The notes under the pieces are model-generated. The model worked only from the letters and a program-made list of their open reading frames with translations, ran no database searches and had not been told where the DNA came from. The position numbers and the translations under genes were made by a program. From positions 8,556,001-8,620,000 of the forward strand of contig JAGUCH010000004.1 of assembly GCA_019096065.1 (NCBI GenBank): 64,000 bases of DNA, written 5' to 3'. This stretch comes from Paracyclopina nana (taxonomy: Eukaryota; Arthropoda; Copepoda; Cyclopoida; Cyclopettidae). Below, in pieces: positions 46,104-61,674 of the stretch. Numbering within the stretch: the stretch's first letter is position 1; each line of letters starts with the position of its first letter.

Positions 46104-49100
46104 TCATTGCTGCTGCTCGTGATTATTGCCAGTGCTGATGGTGATTTGGCCGTCCTCGGATATGGTGGCCTCTATTGTTTCAGCCTTGGACTGACCATCC
46201 TCCTCGAGGATGACGTATTGATCCCCTAAATGGAGCAAAAAAAACTGCCGATCATAGGCTCAACGACCTGAATTCACCGCTCGTACCTTCAACTATCATG
46301 ATTTGATTCTGTTTTTCTTCCTCGAGCGTGTGAGCAGTTTTCATGTGCTTGTAGCACTGTGACATCTCCGGAAACGCTGTTTAAAAAAAGAGAAACATGA
46401 TAAGTGCGCATACGAAAGGGGGGGAATTTGGCTCACTTTTCGTGCAGACCGAGCAAGTGTAGGGCTTCGCTCCCAAATGTCTGTTGGTGTGTTCCTGCAG
46501 CGTTTGTTGGCGTGCAAAACTTTTGTCGCAGAGGTCACATTTGTAGGGCCTTGCTCCTGCATCATAATTTGCTAGTAATTCGCATATACACGAGTAGTAC
46601 ATGGCATTCACCTGTGTGCGTTCGCAGGTGTCGCTCGAGGTCGCTCTTGGTCAAGAAGGCGGACTGACACTGGTCGCAGGCAAAGTTCTTGACGCCCTTG
46701 TGCCTGAGCAGGTGTGTCTTGAGGTGGAAGCGTTGCCTGAAGGTCTTGCCACAGAGCTCGCACTTCTCCTGGTTCTTTTCCTCGTGGATCAGGAGGTGCG
46801 TGTTCAAAATGCCCGATTGCGAGAAGGCTTTGCCGCAAATTTTGCATTCAAATGGCCGCTCGCCAGTGTGCTTTCGAAAGTGGATTTTCATGGATTTCTT
46901 CTCGGTGAACCTGAAATGAGCATTTCTCTTGCATTTTGCTTGGGCGCGACAACGATTTACTGCTGCTACCTTTGATGGCAGACCTCGCACTCAAAAGGCC
47001 TTTCTCCGGTGTGCGTTTTCGCATGCCGCCTCAAGTTGCTCCTGGTGGAGAATTTTTGCTCACATGCGTTGCACGCAAAAGGCTTCTCCCCAGTGTGCTT
47101 TCTCCGATGGACTGCAAAATATAAAACTGATGCCTATCAACCGCATATAATAAAGTACCACTTTAGAACGCACTGACAAGGGTGCCCTTGGTTGGAAAAC
47201 GGTCGACGCACATGTCACATGCAAATGGCCTGGTGTGGCTCCATCGGTGGGCTATGGAAATGAAGATGAGCATTTATGTACTTGGCAATGACTTTAAGGC
47301 TACCAGTGAGCTGAGCGGGAGTGAAGAAGACCTTTTCGCAAAACTCGCAGGTGAACACGACCACCTCCTTGCCCTCGATGTCAGTGTCCACACGTCTTCG
47401 CTCGGCTTCGTCCCTCACTTTGGGATGCTTAAATAAAACCACAAAATTCGAGTGCATGAATTTAATTGGAAAAAATAGGAGTGTACTTGGTTGTAGTAAA
47501 TCAACTCTTCAGCGTCGACTCGAGGCATTGACACAGTTTCTGCTGGTGGCTTCCACTCAAGAGGTTGCTCCTCATCACCGCGGCCCACTTCAATCAACTT
47601 GGACTAACAATCAATTGATACAATAACACTGGCATTCACACACATACACATTTTGGCTCACCTGATCCTCATCCTCTTTTTCGACGGCCAATCCAATATC
47701 CGATCCTGCATGCATAATAAACTATGTATAGTCCATATATTTTAACAAGAACTTGATGATTATATACCTAATTGCTTTGAGGGAGGCAAAACGGCCACTG
47801 TGACGTTCATCTCGTCGGGCACGATTGTTGGCCTCTGAGATTTATGGGAGGCGTGGCCGGCCAGGGAGACCGTGACGGCCTTTTTTGGCCTCTTCTCTGG
47901 GCTTTCGCATTCATTGCGAGAAGCGTCTTTGGCTTGAGAACTGATAAATGCGCCCTTGGGGCTGATCACGCCTTCACCACTGCTTTTCTGCAACACAAAA
48001 AGGCATTCATTTTCTTTTTACAATTATTATTCGTCGAGTTGCAAATGCTGCAAACAGTGTAAAACCTAGCTGGGAAAATTGCATTAAAAACATGCCATGT
48101 TTCAACATGCATGTGCATGGCCCACCACGTACCTGATTGTGATGGATTTGCAATGAGGCTGTAGCATGTTGAAACATGCGGTGAATTCAAAATGCATGTA
48201 ACCGACCTCGCGCGCGTATAACATTCACGTAGGCCGGCTAATTGAGAGTCAAAATTGAATTAAATGCCATCTACATGGCGCCAGCAAAAGATGGATGGCA
48301 TTGAATAAATGGTTACAATGTAATTCTCCTCCGCCAGATTACTTTCCTTTTCAGACGCACAAATGGACTTTAGTGTTTAGAGGACAAATCGTGAGCTGCC
48401 AAGGTTACAACTTCAATTTCCGACTCTAGTCACACACAAATAGGTTTTTATGACAGCAATTTGCTTTCTCTCCGAGTGACAGATATTGCAGCTACAACAA
48501 GTCGGGAATTAAGCAGAGCAAGAGACTTCTCACAGCTGAGCAATCGGGGCAGAAAGCACATGTCATGCGAAGCCATGTGCTTATTGCGTAAGAGCTCGCA
48601 TGATGTTCATCTTCTGTATTCAGTCGGGCATTTCTATTTGCTTCAAGGTAGGAAAGGATTTTACCAAGGCTACATAGCCCGAGGCCCATGCAGCTCAGCG
48701 GTGGCTTTTCCCTAAAAACATTCTCAAGGAGCCAGAAACTTGAGGCTAGCTCGCTCTTCGCCGTCGTCGAGGCAAAAATAGAGGAAATGAGAGTCTCAGC
48801 TCTGATATGACAGAGCAGCCAAATGAGATGTGGAATCTACAGAGGTTTCGCGTACTGCATTTACCATGGAATGAAGACTATGCGATGCATGCGGTATAGG
48901 TAATTGAGTAGGCCGATTACTCAAAATCCATCATGGGCACTCACAAATGCTCACTTAAGGCTGATGATACAATAACAAGAATGGATGTGGTGCATTAGCA
49001 TATGTAGAAAAGGCCTCACTATTGGGATAAGTTTGACGTAGGTAGCTCGAGATTTGAGACGTGTTAGTCGGCCTTAACAAGCCCAAATGAATGGTTACTT

Positions 49101-52100
49101 TGGATATTTGAGTTGCTCGAGTACGTCATCACATGGGTATTCGATACAACTCTTGGCTGCATTTATCAACGTCGCTGCTGCCTCATTAGTGCCCACCTAA
49201 CATGTTGAGAAAAAGCTAGCCCAATTTCCAGCCTCACGAAATGTACTACTATTCATCGTGATAAACAGAGAAAGTAACAACAAAGCCATGAAAAGAAAAA
49301 AAGTCTTAAGGGGATTTTCCGTGCAGTTGGAAAGAGGCTGGAACAACAATAAGCTAACGGCTTACACTCGTTAACATAGTAACATCATCTTGTTGATGCA
49401 CTTGCAGGCGATCTTAAAGTTCATGCACATTGCAAGGATGCCTCATAATTCAAAGTAATGACCTGGTACATTTCCCAAGAGAGCAAGTGCATTTGGGGAA
49501 AATAATTCAAATATACTCCTCTCTTCTTTGCACAATTAATATCAAGACAACCGCAAATAAATACAAAGTACATCGTGAAAGCAGAAAGATGGCCATGCCA
49601 GTCCAAATGACTCTGTAAGCCAGGTATGGACCTTTTTTAGCACAAGTTTTGGATAAATACAGATCGGCTTGACATGCCATTAAAAGTGATGTGCTTCACA
49701 CTTTGACGATCGTAATCAAAAGATGTTATTACCTGCTCGTGAATTCCTTCCACTCGGTCGTTTTCTTGCTGCTGTCCTCGATCCGAGGCCGCTTCATTAA
49801 TTATTGTTTGCAACTTCTCGGACGCCTCATTCCACAGCTCAGCAGCTTTCAACATGTCTTTGTCCGGCATGTGCTGTATAAGCTCGAGGCAGTCATGAAT
49901 CTGAAAAAATTCGATTGTAAAAAGGCTATGAAAATGTTGTACTTTGCGTGTTGACACAAGCTTCAGGCCTGCTGCTTCAATCGATAATGTATATGCAGCT
50001 AGGAAAGATATGGAGTTCACATAGTACTTTATTATTGGCCGTCTCTTTCTTGGAATGAGGGTGGTGCAATAAAAGTCCCACTCGGCGTGAGATGTATACG
50101 TTTTAGGCCAACGAAAGAGTGATGACTGAGCTCTTTATGAGTTGTCTTCGTGGAAATGCTTGCATTAATTTTGGCTCGGTGGTTTTTCTGAATCAACTCG
50201 ATCTGTTCTTGGATGAGTAGTCATAGGAAAGGGAAGGAGCTGAATATTCATATCATGCGCAGCTAAGCCAAATTCTTGCAAGATTTCAGATATGCCAAAT
50301 TCAACGAGAAGACGCAACGAACGGCATGGCAACACATTATTTTTTTCCAAAATGGATGTTGGCGTGCTCGGTTAGGAAGAGTGTGCATGCCATGTGTAGC
50401 CAAGAGATAATATTTTAAAATTGAACAAGGTCACAAAAATGATCACAGTATCCTAAATCGCCAACGTCGTAGAAAGCTCGAAAAGATATTTATGATGCCC
50501 CTAACGTGACAGCAAGCAACTCTAATCAGAGAGCTTTCACTTTGAATTTACGAGATTCGCAGGATTTTCTCCGAATTTCGTCGATGTGTAAACCTGAGCG
50601 CCGTAAGACGTAAACTTTCGAGGAGCGCTGAAACAATAAACAAATAAGAGGAGCAGTCGTAGTAGAGATAGATGTATTCTGCAGTTGTATGTATCATTTA
50701 GCATACGTAATAATAATAATTTTGGTTTTTTTGTGTGTGTATGTGCGCAGAGCAGCAACTCTTGATGTGCTGTGCCACGTTATTCACAGTTTAATCAGGA
50801 AAACATAACAGGTTCAAATAGAACTCATTTCGTCGTGATGTACCTTAAAACCCAAGATTTCAATAGAAACGTCTCCTATATCATGTATATAGTGGTAATA
50901 TGTCGAAGTGAGCAACAACAGCAAACGTGGAAATTAGGGCTGAACAAACAAATCCTGTTTGCTTGTCAATAGTAATGTCTTTATGTTCCTCATCGTGCAA
51001 ACTTCAATTCTTCTAATTGTAGCATAATAGACATGGATGATAAAAGTAGTAGCACTCACACTTTTCTTCTTCTGTCACATACTTTTTCAGCAGCAGTAAT
51101 TAAAAATCTTGTTAATAAGGCGCAATTTTTGGAACGACCAGAGTTCTGCTTCTTCCATCTTTGACACATTTTTCGTTTGGTTGCAGTAGCTCCCGTCATT
51201 TTCTTCACTCTGTAGCAGTAGACGAGGCTATAATGGAAAAAAGCTAGTATTAGTACAAAATCGAGAGTAGAAAGCTTAGGAGCAGAAAAATAGTAAAATT
51301 GAGAGAAGAGCAGCAGCCACGTCCATCGTTCAACAATTCCAACAACAACGACGACGTCGAAGCCCTCAAAGTGCCAATACGAAAAATGCCTTTTAGAAAA
51401 AATCAAGTCTGGTGCGAAACGGGCGCGATATGCCATTTTTCAGGCAGATCATCCTAACAAGCTGGCATGACAAGCGTTTTTCCAGCTGGCAAGTAATCCA
51501 TAGGATAAGAAGGCCACGACCGCAGGAAAGCACCACTTCTACCTTACTTTCCACCAATTGCAGCAGCAGTGAAAAAAAACAGCACTGAATTCAATTCTCC
51601 TAGCATATGTATAGTCTGGTTAAGTGGTGATTGGTTCGTCCTAATGAGATTACCCCTGATCTGCTTACCCACAGAGCTGCTGCTAAAAGCAAGGTATCTG
51701 AAAAAGGGGGCATTTTGCACGACAGTGCATTGTGATTCAGAGTGGAGCATATGCTGTTGTTGCAACAAGTTGCACACAGCTTTCTTTTTTGGCAACTCTG
51801 AAAGAGGATCTCGATCTCCTCACATTACTCATCATACTACGACTAGGACTGATGATGGCAGAAATAGCCTTATGCTATTATAGGCCAAAGTTACGAGGGA
51901 AAGTTTCCACGCAGCAGCCGCCGAAATTGGAAATGGTTGATATGGGATTATTAGAAGTTGGCAAACTACAACTTTCAGATGCTACTACGCACTCAAAACA
52001 CGCGAAAGGGCCAATCAAAGTGGCAATTTCAAAGCTAGAAATGACTTTTATCCTTGACATTGAATGGGCGTGGCTGCGAGGGCTTTCTACTCACAGTTAT

Positions 52101-54263
52101 TAGCCTGATGGCATCATCATCATCAGTCTGGCATCGCAAGGGATTTGCTGTCATTGTTTTTTTGGGGGTGGGGTTGATCACGGTTAGTGCGCCTGTGGGT
52201 CGCACTGCAACAGCCTCACGATCGAGGGGTCGCTTTTGGCCCCCTCGATGAACTCTTCCAGGCTCAGCTTGCCGTCCATGTTCTTGTCCATTTGGCGGAA
52301 AATCTTGTCTGTCCTCTTCTCGGGCGTCGACTCGTCCTCGGGCATCTTCATGACGGAGCCGACCATCTTGTAGATGGCCGTCACGATCTCCAGCATCTCC
52401 TGGCGGGTGATGAACCCGTCCCCGTCCAGGTCGTACATGGTGAACGCCCACTTGAGCTTCTGCTCCAGCTTCCCCCTGTCATAAATGAAAAAGTGACCTA
52501 CATGCTGGATTTCAGTGGGGAGGGGACAAGTACCTGGAGGTGACGCTGAGGGCGCAGAGGAATTCGCGAAAATCAATGGAGCCATCGCCGTTGGCATCAA
52601 AAGTCCTGAAAACGTGCTCGGCGAACTTGGACGCGTCCCCGTAGGGGAAGAAATTGCCGTAGATCTTCTTGAACTCCTCCACGCTCAGCTGTCCGTTGGG
52701 GCAGTCCTTGAGGAAGCCCTTGTACCACTCCTGGATCTCGGCGTCGGAAAACTCCGTGTTGGCACGCAGGTCGTCCAGGATCTCGGGCTTCAACTTGCTG
52801 TTCTGCTTGCCCATCCTGCTTAGTTGTTAGGCCTGACCTGACACTGCGATCACACGATGATTCTTAATTGTTTGCCAAGCCAGCAAAGTTTCCCAACGTA
52901 GCTGTAGTCTAGCTGAAGGTGAAAGCTAGTCGAGAAACAACAAAAGCACTGCGACCTTTTATTCTGGACGTTTTGCTGCCCGTTTAGCTAAAGCTGGCGA
53001 TTTATGGGAAAGTTGCAATCTAACACTTGCCATTAAAATCCAAGCATAAAGAGCATTGAGAAGCAAACTTGGTGCTTGTTCTACTTTCTCGTCGGTGCGC
53101 CGTCGTTGCTCAGCAGCAGCAGGTCAGGTCAGGTATTCTTTTTACTTAGACGTCTTGTAGGAAGTCTTCACTTTTCTTGGAGGTCGAGGATTTTCAGCTG
53201 AAGCCACAACACATGAACACGAGCTTCCCTTTGCAAACAATCATCAATAGTGTGATAAGATAAGGCCAATGATCAGTAGATTGAAATTCGTTTGCAGCAG
53301 TAGTAGTTCAAGTAGTTGCTTCTTCTACAGACTGCCTATTGGGACTGAGGCGTGAAAGCCGTCGGCTCTCCAACGATCGCTGCTGCGGAGCACGCCGAGC
53401 TCTACACGCGCCAAAAGTCACGCAGGAACTTTTTCAAACGGTCTTAGCCTCACTGTGTGTGCTCTTGAAACAACTCTTCTTTTCCATGATAATTCAGCTG
53501 AAGCATGAAGAGCATAAAACGTGGAGAACATGTGTTGTTCAACAACAACAACAAAAAAAAAAACTATAAAACTGTTAATTATTCCATACCTGGGCGAATG
53601 ATTCACCGAGCAACTTGCAGCCAACTTTTTCTCAATGATGCTGTCAGTTGTATTCTCTTAATTGCTGTTGAAACAACACAATAATTGTGCAATCAGATAG
53701 GGCCACGACTTTTTCCGTCTGTCTTCTGCCCACAAAATGCAAAGTTCTCCTCCGCTGAAAGTCTTGCGTTAAACTATTTTTTGGCTGAAGTAGGCAGTAA
53801 AAGCACTACGTTGAAGGGCATAATAAAACTCATGCTTTTCCTTCAAGAACAATGCAGCATTCATGAGGAGCAAACCGCTGCTGCTGTTGTTGCTGGTCAG
53901 GTTGCTAAGATTGCACTCAACTTGGTGCACCAGCACGCAGAATAAAAAACCGTCGAGAATTTTTAGTTGCCACAACGTCAATTTTTCTGTTTGGCTGCTG
54001 CAGTGCAACGATGAAATCTCGCGGCCGAATCAACTCAAAAAGAAGGGAAAACACTTTCACCCCACCATATATTTGACAGGCCGATCGTGAATAGGTCGAG
54101 GTTGCAAAGTTTGCACCGAACAATTTTGCATCGACTTTGTCAAGATGGCGGCGGAGAAAACCGATTTAAAACGAGCGCGAAAATTGAAAAAATCATGGCT
54201 GACCTGCTGGCTGAAAATGTCCAACACTTGATCAATGGAGACGATCACGGCCTCCGCTTCCAT
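46104..54263 (-). CDS. C2H2 zinc-finger protein with nine fingers
   Basis: Twelve exons: 54263-54204, 49900-49733, 47987-47768, 47705-47662, 47603-47487, 47427-47304, 47251-47174, 47111-46970, 46910-46612, 46556-46437, 46376-46287, 46225-46104 (TGA); 527 aa with all phases matching. Residues 1-76 are a helical, possibly dimerising region ([19 protein letters not shown]); then an acidic, low-complexity linker. Nine C2H2 fingers follow, several joined by TGEKPF/TGERPF linkers: for example [55 protein letters not shown] and [17 protein letters not shown]. The last, [22 protein letters not shown], is separated by an unusual linker. The tail is acidic/Gln rich (DGQITIST). It is probably a nuclear DNA-binding regulator; the target is unknown. 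Introns 1 (4.3 kb) and 2 (1.7 kb) hold the nested neurocalcin gene and unassigned AT-rich DNA. Confidence 0.88.
47988..49732 (-). other. Intron 2 of the zinc-finger gene and its 3' neighbour exons
   Basis: A 1.7-kb intron with no coding exon or family-level repeat. A small inverted pair (CATGTTTCAACATGC at about 48095, GCATGTTGAAACATGC at about 48164) could form a hairpin. Confidence 0.5.
49901..54203 (-). other. Intron 1 of the zinc-finger gene, host of the neurocalcin gene
   Basis: The intron runs from donor CAG|GTCAGC (54204) to acceptor TTTTTTCAG|ATT (49900). Apart from neurocalcin (52184-52814) I find nothing coding. The neurocalcin promoter and any 5' UTR exon should be between 52.8 and 54.2 kb. 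An (AAC)n run lies at about 53540. Confidence 0.6.
52184..52814 (-). CDS. Nca: Neurocalcin/hippocalcin-type neuronal calcium sensor
   Basis: Two exons, 52814-52534 and 52475-52184 (TAA), give 190 aa, the family's usual length. The start MGKQNSK carries the N-myristoylation glycine. EF-hand 1 is the non-binding CPNG form (DCPNGQLS); EF-hands 2-4 are complete ([36 protein letters not shown]). The body is nearly the vertebrate NCALD/HPCA and Drosophila neurocalcin sequence ([42 protein letters not shown]). It acts as a calcium-myristoyl switch on neuronal membranes. The whole coding region sits on the same strand inside intron 1 of the zinc-finger gene, so it needs its own promoter, presumably within 52.8-54.2 kb. 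The C-terminus (DPQAH) is shorter than in vertebrates. Confidence 0.96.
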
Positions 54264-57200
54264 TAAGAGGCCAGATGTGAACACTCAAGGCCAAAAACAC
54301 GTTTGCTTACTTTTTCTCACCTCCGACTGAGAAACACTGAAAAACACTGAAAAACAGCGACATCTATGCTGCAATATTCGCATCGCTAGTGCTGCCACCT
54401 TTACTGTTTGAAACAATCTTGGTGCGCTACCCAAAACGGATGAATTCAATGCTTAAATTACTCGGTTTGAGTTAACGACACGAAACATTTTCGCGGTATG
54501 CAAGGAGAGTCAAAGAAACTTTGAGGCAACTCTGCTATTTTTAATTTACAATTCGTTGCTAAATATTTCAAAAAGTGCGTGGAGAAGGTTAGAAATACTT
54601 TAAAATTTTGTTTTTAAATATTTGTTCAAATGAAAGTTGCCCGCCGTCAGAAGCAAGTGTGATTTCGGCTTTATCTTTAAAAAATTGGGTCATTTTCGAG
54701 CCAATTTTATATTGTAAAGGTGTGATGGTGCGCAATGGATGATGTCGGCCCATGTGCCGAAAATGTAAGTTGAATTTTGGTCTGCTACTACCCAGTGTCG
54801 CTCATTTTAGGGTGCATTTTCGCAAAGAGCGTGTCAAATAGGTTCAGTGTGTGCCATAAAGTTGGTTTTACATCTATTCAATTTTGAGCTATTTTCCATC
54901 AAAGTTATCGCGCAATTCAGCCATGCGCACTTCAAAATCAAAACCTATTTGGAGTTGACTTAGTAATTTTTACTTTTTCCACAATAAAGTTTTAATTTGA
55001 CCCTTTCTAAGCTCATTTCATTCGGGCACAATAGCCTCGAAGAGTCCGATCGGGAAAAAAATCAATGCATAACTTAAGCAATGTGACCATGCCTCTAGAT
55101 TTATTTAAAGTTTTTCATATGAACTTAAACTAAAAAAAAGCTTTTTCTCGTAGCCACTTTAAAAGATTGCGTTCAAAAGGCAAAGTAGATGAACTAATTT
55201 ATTTGATTGGAAAACTAGGAGCCATGTCCTCTTAACTCTGCGAGAGCTAACTTTTCAGGAGAAAGTTTATAAATCTAGCTTTTGAGAGCCTTTTCAACGG
55301 TATAGCTTGACATTTGCGGGTTCTACGGTTTCCTTAGTACTTTGATCAAGTTCAATATTTTGAGGTGCTTTCCCTCGAAGCTAACAAGGAAAGGCCTAAA
55401 TTGTCCTTTGTTGCAGAATGAGACAATCAATGCAATTTCTTCGCTTGCGTTCGTTTCCAACGACAAATCCATCACAAACATGGGCAAAGAGGAGTCACCA
55501 CCGGTTAATTCGACCCATGTGTCCACTGGGGGAGAAGAGCTGCTGGTAGCTCAAGCAAAACATCTACTTTCCTCCACTGCCATCAATGTCTCAAACGACG
55601 ATGCCTTCGCCCGTAAGCATACGCAAGTGTTCTTTTTTCCGCTCGCTCTAAAAATATCACCTATTGACAGAGATGAGTCAATGTTTTGCATTGATTGACA
55701 AGTGGGCAAATATTGCCGCATAGCTATCCACGATTATGTAGGTCAGAATATCTAGCTGACGCATACTAGTCGCAGAAAAAGTGGGATCATTATTTTTCGC
55801 GTCTTCACAATAATTGTTTTTTTTTGTCAGTTGTTGTTGCTGTTCCGCGGCTAGGCAAGAAGAGGGCCCACGTAGCGCTTCACATACGTCATAGGTAACC
55901 TTGAGAATTCGTTCGCTTTCAAGCCTATGCCAGCATGATCCTCCCGCATTCACAAATATCATCATTGCAATTCGGTCTGTTCCTGTCGCTGACAAAGGAA
56001 GGATTTATTGAGCTCCTGCGCCACTAAACGATTACCTACGTTTTACTCCCATAAAATGCAGTTGCTAAGGCGTTTGAAGGAGGCCTCTTTTGTCGCGTCC
56101 AAAATTAAACGAGGCTCTTTGCAGAAACAAAGGTGACCTTTATGCTGATGATGATCGCGAGTAGAGCAGAAATAACCTTAGGAGAGAAATCTTGATAAAC
56201 TTCTTTTTTCCGCCTGTACTTACCTTGCTGCAGGACCCCCTTTTCTTTTCCCTTTGTTATTTCGCCTAGCAATAGGTTGCGCTGCGTGTCATGTCATCGT
56301 CCTTGAGGGAGAAAAAACTCCAACAGATCCCGTGTGGAGTTCATTTCGCTTAACGGTATGCCAACGTTGCTCCTTGACCTTGCTACTTTCGTAGGCTGCA
56401 ATTTCTCGCTGCCGCTCGGCATGATGGCGCCACTTAACAATAATAACTATGCCAGAAGTGGACCAGTTCGCTTTTCATGCGATTTGGCGTTTTCGTCGGG
56501 CGAATGGCTGAAATAAGCGACATGCTGCTCCCAGTTTCACTCGGCTCATTATTGACTGCCGTGGGTTGATTTTGCAAGGACGACGTAAAAAACGGGTTCA
56601 TTTTCCTCGGCAGCTTTCCCCGCATCATGCGGTGCAATGCAATGTGGTACGGTTTTTCTAGAGTGCTTATGGCACGAGGTCAATTCTCCGAAAGCGTCAT
56701 TAGCATTTCGATTCCGCTTGCGATGTTCCAAGTTTAGATGTTGCGAAGCAGATTTCGAGCTCGCTTTTCCAAGAATCCTCGTCGTCCTTTGAGCTATTTT
56801 ATGCTCGGACCGTCTTTGCTCCATGAGCCGAAATACGAATTAGTTGTTTCAAAAAGTGCGTTTTTCCACTTAAAAAAAATTGAGGCGTTTTTTCGAGCAT
56901 TTTATGCTGCAGAAAGCCTCAAATTCCAGCATTTGGACATCTTATTAACGTTTGGCTGCTGCTGCGACAGAGAAGCTTTTGTTGGCATGGAAGAATCAGG
57001 TTTTGCTTGGCACACCTTAGCGTTTTTCGGCTTCACAAAATCAACAGCAACGTCGTAGGTGATCAAGTTTGCATTCGCTTTTTGAGCAAAATCAAAGCCG
57101 GGGCCAATGTGATGCAAGCCGAGATCGTAGTCTGCGTGCTGTCCAAATTGTCCTCCGAATTACGCCAGGGCTTTGAAAATGAAACGCGGTTTCAACGTGG

Positions 57201-58162
57201 AAATATGCTCGTGAAAGTGGACCCAAGCTATCCAAACGAGTTTAAGCAAAAATGGTTGCAAAAGGGAGGGAAGGTGAGTGGGCCCCCTTGAAGCTTCCAG
57301 AAAGTGACGCCATGCACTCGCCTTCCTCCCCTCGCGCCCGCTCGAGTTTCTCGCTGCAGCAGCAGATGTAGTGGACTCGTCCGCGCATGCACGCACTCAG
57401 CCCTTTGTGCGTCGCATCATGAAACGAGCGAAAGTCGAGTGCGCATAATTTGCGCAAGCTCAAAAAAGCCGCGACCTTTTTTTCATGCCACTTTCCCCTT
57501 CACGGCTCCCGTTTTCACAATTTTGTTCAAATGACCGTATATAGATTATGGTCCATTTGTCATTGGTGACATCAACAGCTACTGCCGATTAGAAGATTGT
57601 CCTTTTTTCGCACTATTTGATCATTCAATGGTTGAATATATGTGGCATTTTCGGCACTTTCCCACCATCATAATTGAATACTCAAGGGATTACATTAGCG
57701 ACTCCATTGCTGAGGAACAACAGGCGTCTTTTAGTTTCTAAATGACGAAAATTTTTAATTCGAGATGAAGCACGCGTTAGTCGCGACGGGCTGTAGTCGT
57801 CTCCAAGCCGAGTTCGCTGGCTAAGTACTACGCAGTTACCAAGCCAAGTGCATGTTTGGCTGGCTGGCTGGGGTACGCGCGCGCGCGCGCGCGTGGCCCC
57901 CCCAATTGGCCGGCGCGCGCTCCTCTCACTGGCGCACTGACTTTGTTTCTGTCCCAGAAAAGGGAGCGCTGCTTTTCTCAGTCGGTTCTCATGTCCAACG
58001 CCATCGGGACTGAGTTGCAGGGAGAATTTCATCGGATTCCCTCACCATATTTAAACTAGCAGGCTGTGATTTCCATGCTAAACAACAACAGCAACAACAA
58101 CTCAGAGTGCAACCAAAACAAACACCATCTCCCACTAGTCTTCGAAGAAAAAAAAAATCATC
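54264..58162. other. Spacer between zinc-finger and MNK genes
   Basis: Divergent promoters of both genes must lie in this 3.9 kb. The zinc-finger side has tandem CTGAAAAACA words (about 54330-54356). The MNK side becomes GC-rich after 57.3 kb with a (GC)n run at about 57873-57893. No supported exon; two plus-strand open frames (55342-55698 and 57007-57291) remain unexplained. Confidence 0.5.
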
Positions 58163-60619
<2,457 letters not shown>

Positions 60620-61238
60620 ACAGTCCTTGCTTTCTTTCCGTAATCAGAAATTTTTTGTGATGATTATTTTTGTACTTTCATAACCATTTGAAAAAAAGCC
60701 CATTTTGCTAAATTTGTTCTCAACTTCCTCCCTCAAAATTGTTCTCGATTTGTTCAAAATCAGTCTTCTGGAAACAACAACAACAACTAAAACAAAAATC
60801 AAAAGTGCCTGCAAAAAAGATGAAGAAGAAAAAACAACTACGCAATTTTTTTACAATCGTCTCCTCTGAGAGCTTATGGAGAGAACAACCAAGCGCTCTT
60901 GAAGAATATTGACTGCTAAATATTACAAGATTCTAAAATGATGATAAATATGGCATTATATAACAACATCCGAAGAAGAACTATAATCATTAAGGAATGC
61001 GCCCCATAACAACAACAACAACTGCAACAAGAAAAAAACTTTATAAGTTATAACTATGATAGACCATCCATACCATTGTACTAGATGAATGAAATGCTAT
61101 TCACAGAACATACACACACTTAAAAAAAACCAAAAATGCTATGCGAACAAAAAAATGATAATGCTACAGTAAAATTCAAGTTCAACATCCATCAGTTGAA
61201 AACGACATCCTACGTAATATCAACTGATTTGCTTTGAA

Positions 61239-61244
61239 AATAAA
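61239..61244 (+). promoter_or_regulatory. Likely polyadenylation signal of MNK
   Basis: AATAAA about 620 bp after the stop, at the point where the A/CAA-rich UTR-like sequence ends and repeats begin. Confidence 0.45.
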
Positions 61245-61312
61245 CAAATCTACCATCAACAAAGCAAGCATCTTAAGTGTCTTTTTTTCCCCTAATTTTA
61301 ATAGTTATTTAT

Positions 61313-61495
61313 TTCGAGCTGGGGCACGTAAAGTAGGGTCATTAAATAGCTGAGCGAGGATTTTAAAATGGGAAAACTCGAGTACAGCTTTACTAGCCCG
61401 AGCCTGCGAGGGCTGTAATTGTACGAGTGTTTTTCCATTTTAAAATCCAAGGTCAGCTATTTAATGACCCGATTTTACGTGCCCCAGCTCAAAAT
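61313..61495. mobile_element. Foldback MITE (GAGCTGGGGCACGTAAA ends)
   Basis: Left arm GAGCTGGGGCACG, GGTCATTAAATAGCTGAG, TTTTAAAATGGGAAAACTCG; the right arm repeats all three inverted, ending CGTGCCCCAGCTC. A single arm of the same family (TTTTAAAATCC, GCTATTTAATGACCC, GCCCCAGCTC) is at 5512-5578. Confidence 0.72.
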
Positions 61496-61674
61496 ATACA
61501 ATTTTATATTCTGTAATACGATTTTTGAGTGTTTTAATGAAGTTACCGGGCTGCCCGTGCCCTAGAAAACACTGCTCGGTTTTTAGTTGCTATGTGGATA
61601 TCCCTGGCACTCATGAGTTAGCATACCATGGTTTGGGAGCAATAAAATAGACTTTTAAAAACCATCTTTTCAGA

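Noticed and set aside
55342-55698. 118-codon plus-strand frame ending near a GTAAGC donor
   Set aside because: No acceptor or partner exon in phase and no recognisable domain; kept only as an unexplained frame.
57007-57291. Plus-strand frame ending at AAG|GTGAGT upstream of MNK
   Set aside because: The donor looks good but no start, acceptor or downstream exon fits, and it does not join the MNK exons in a supported way.
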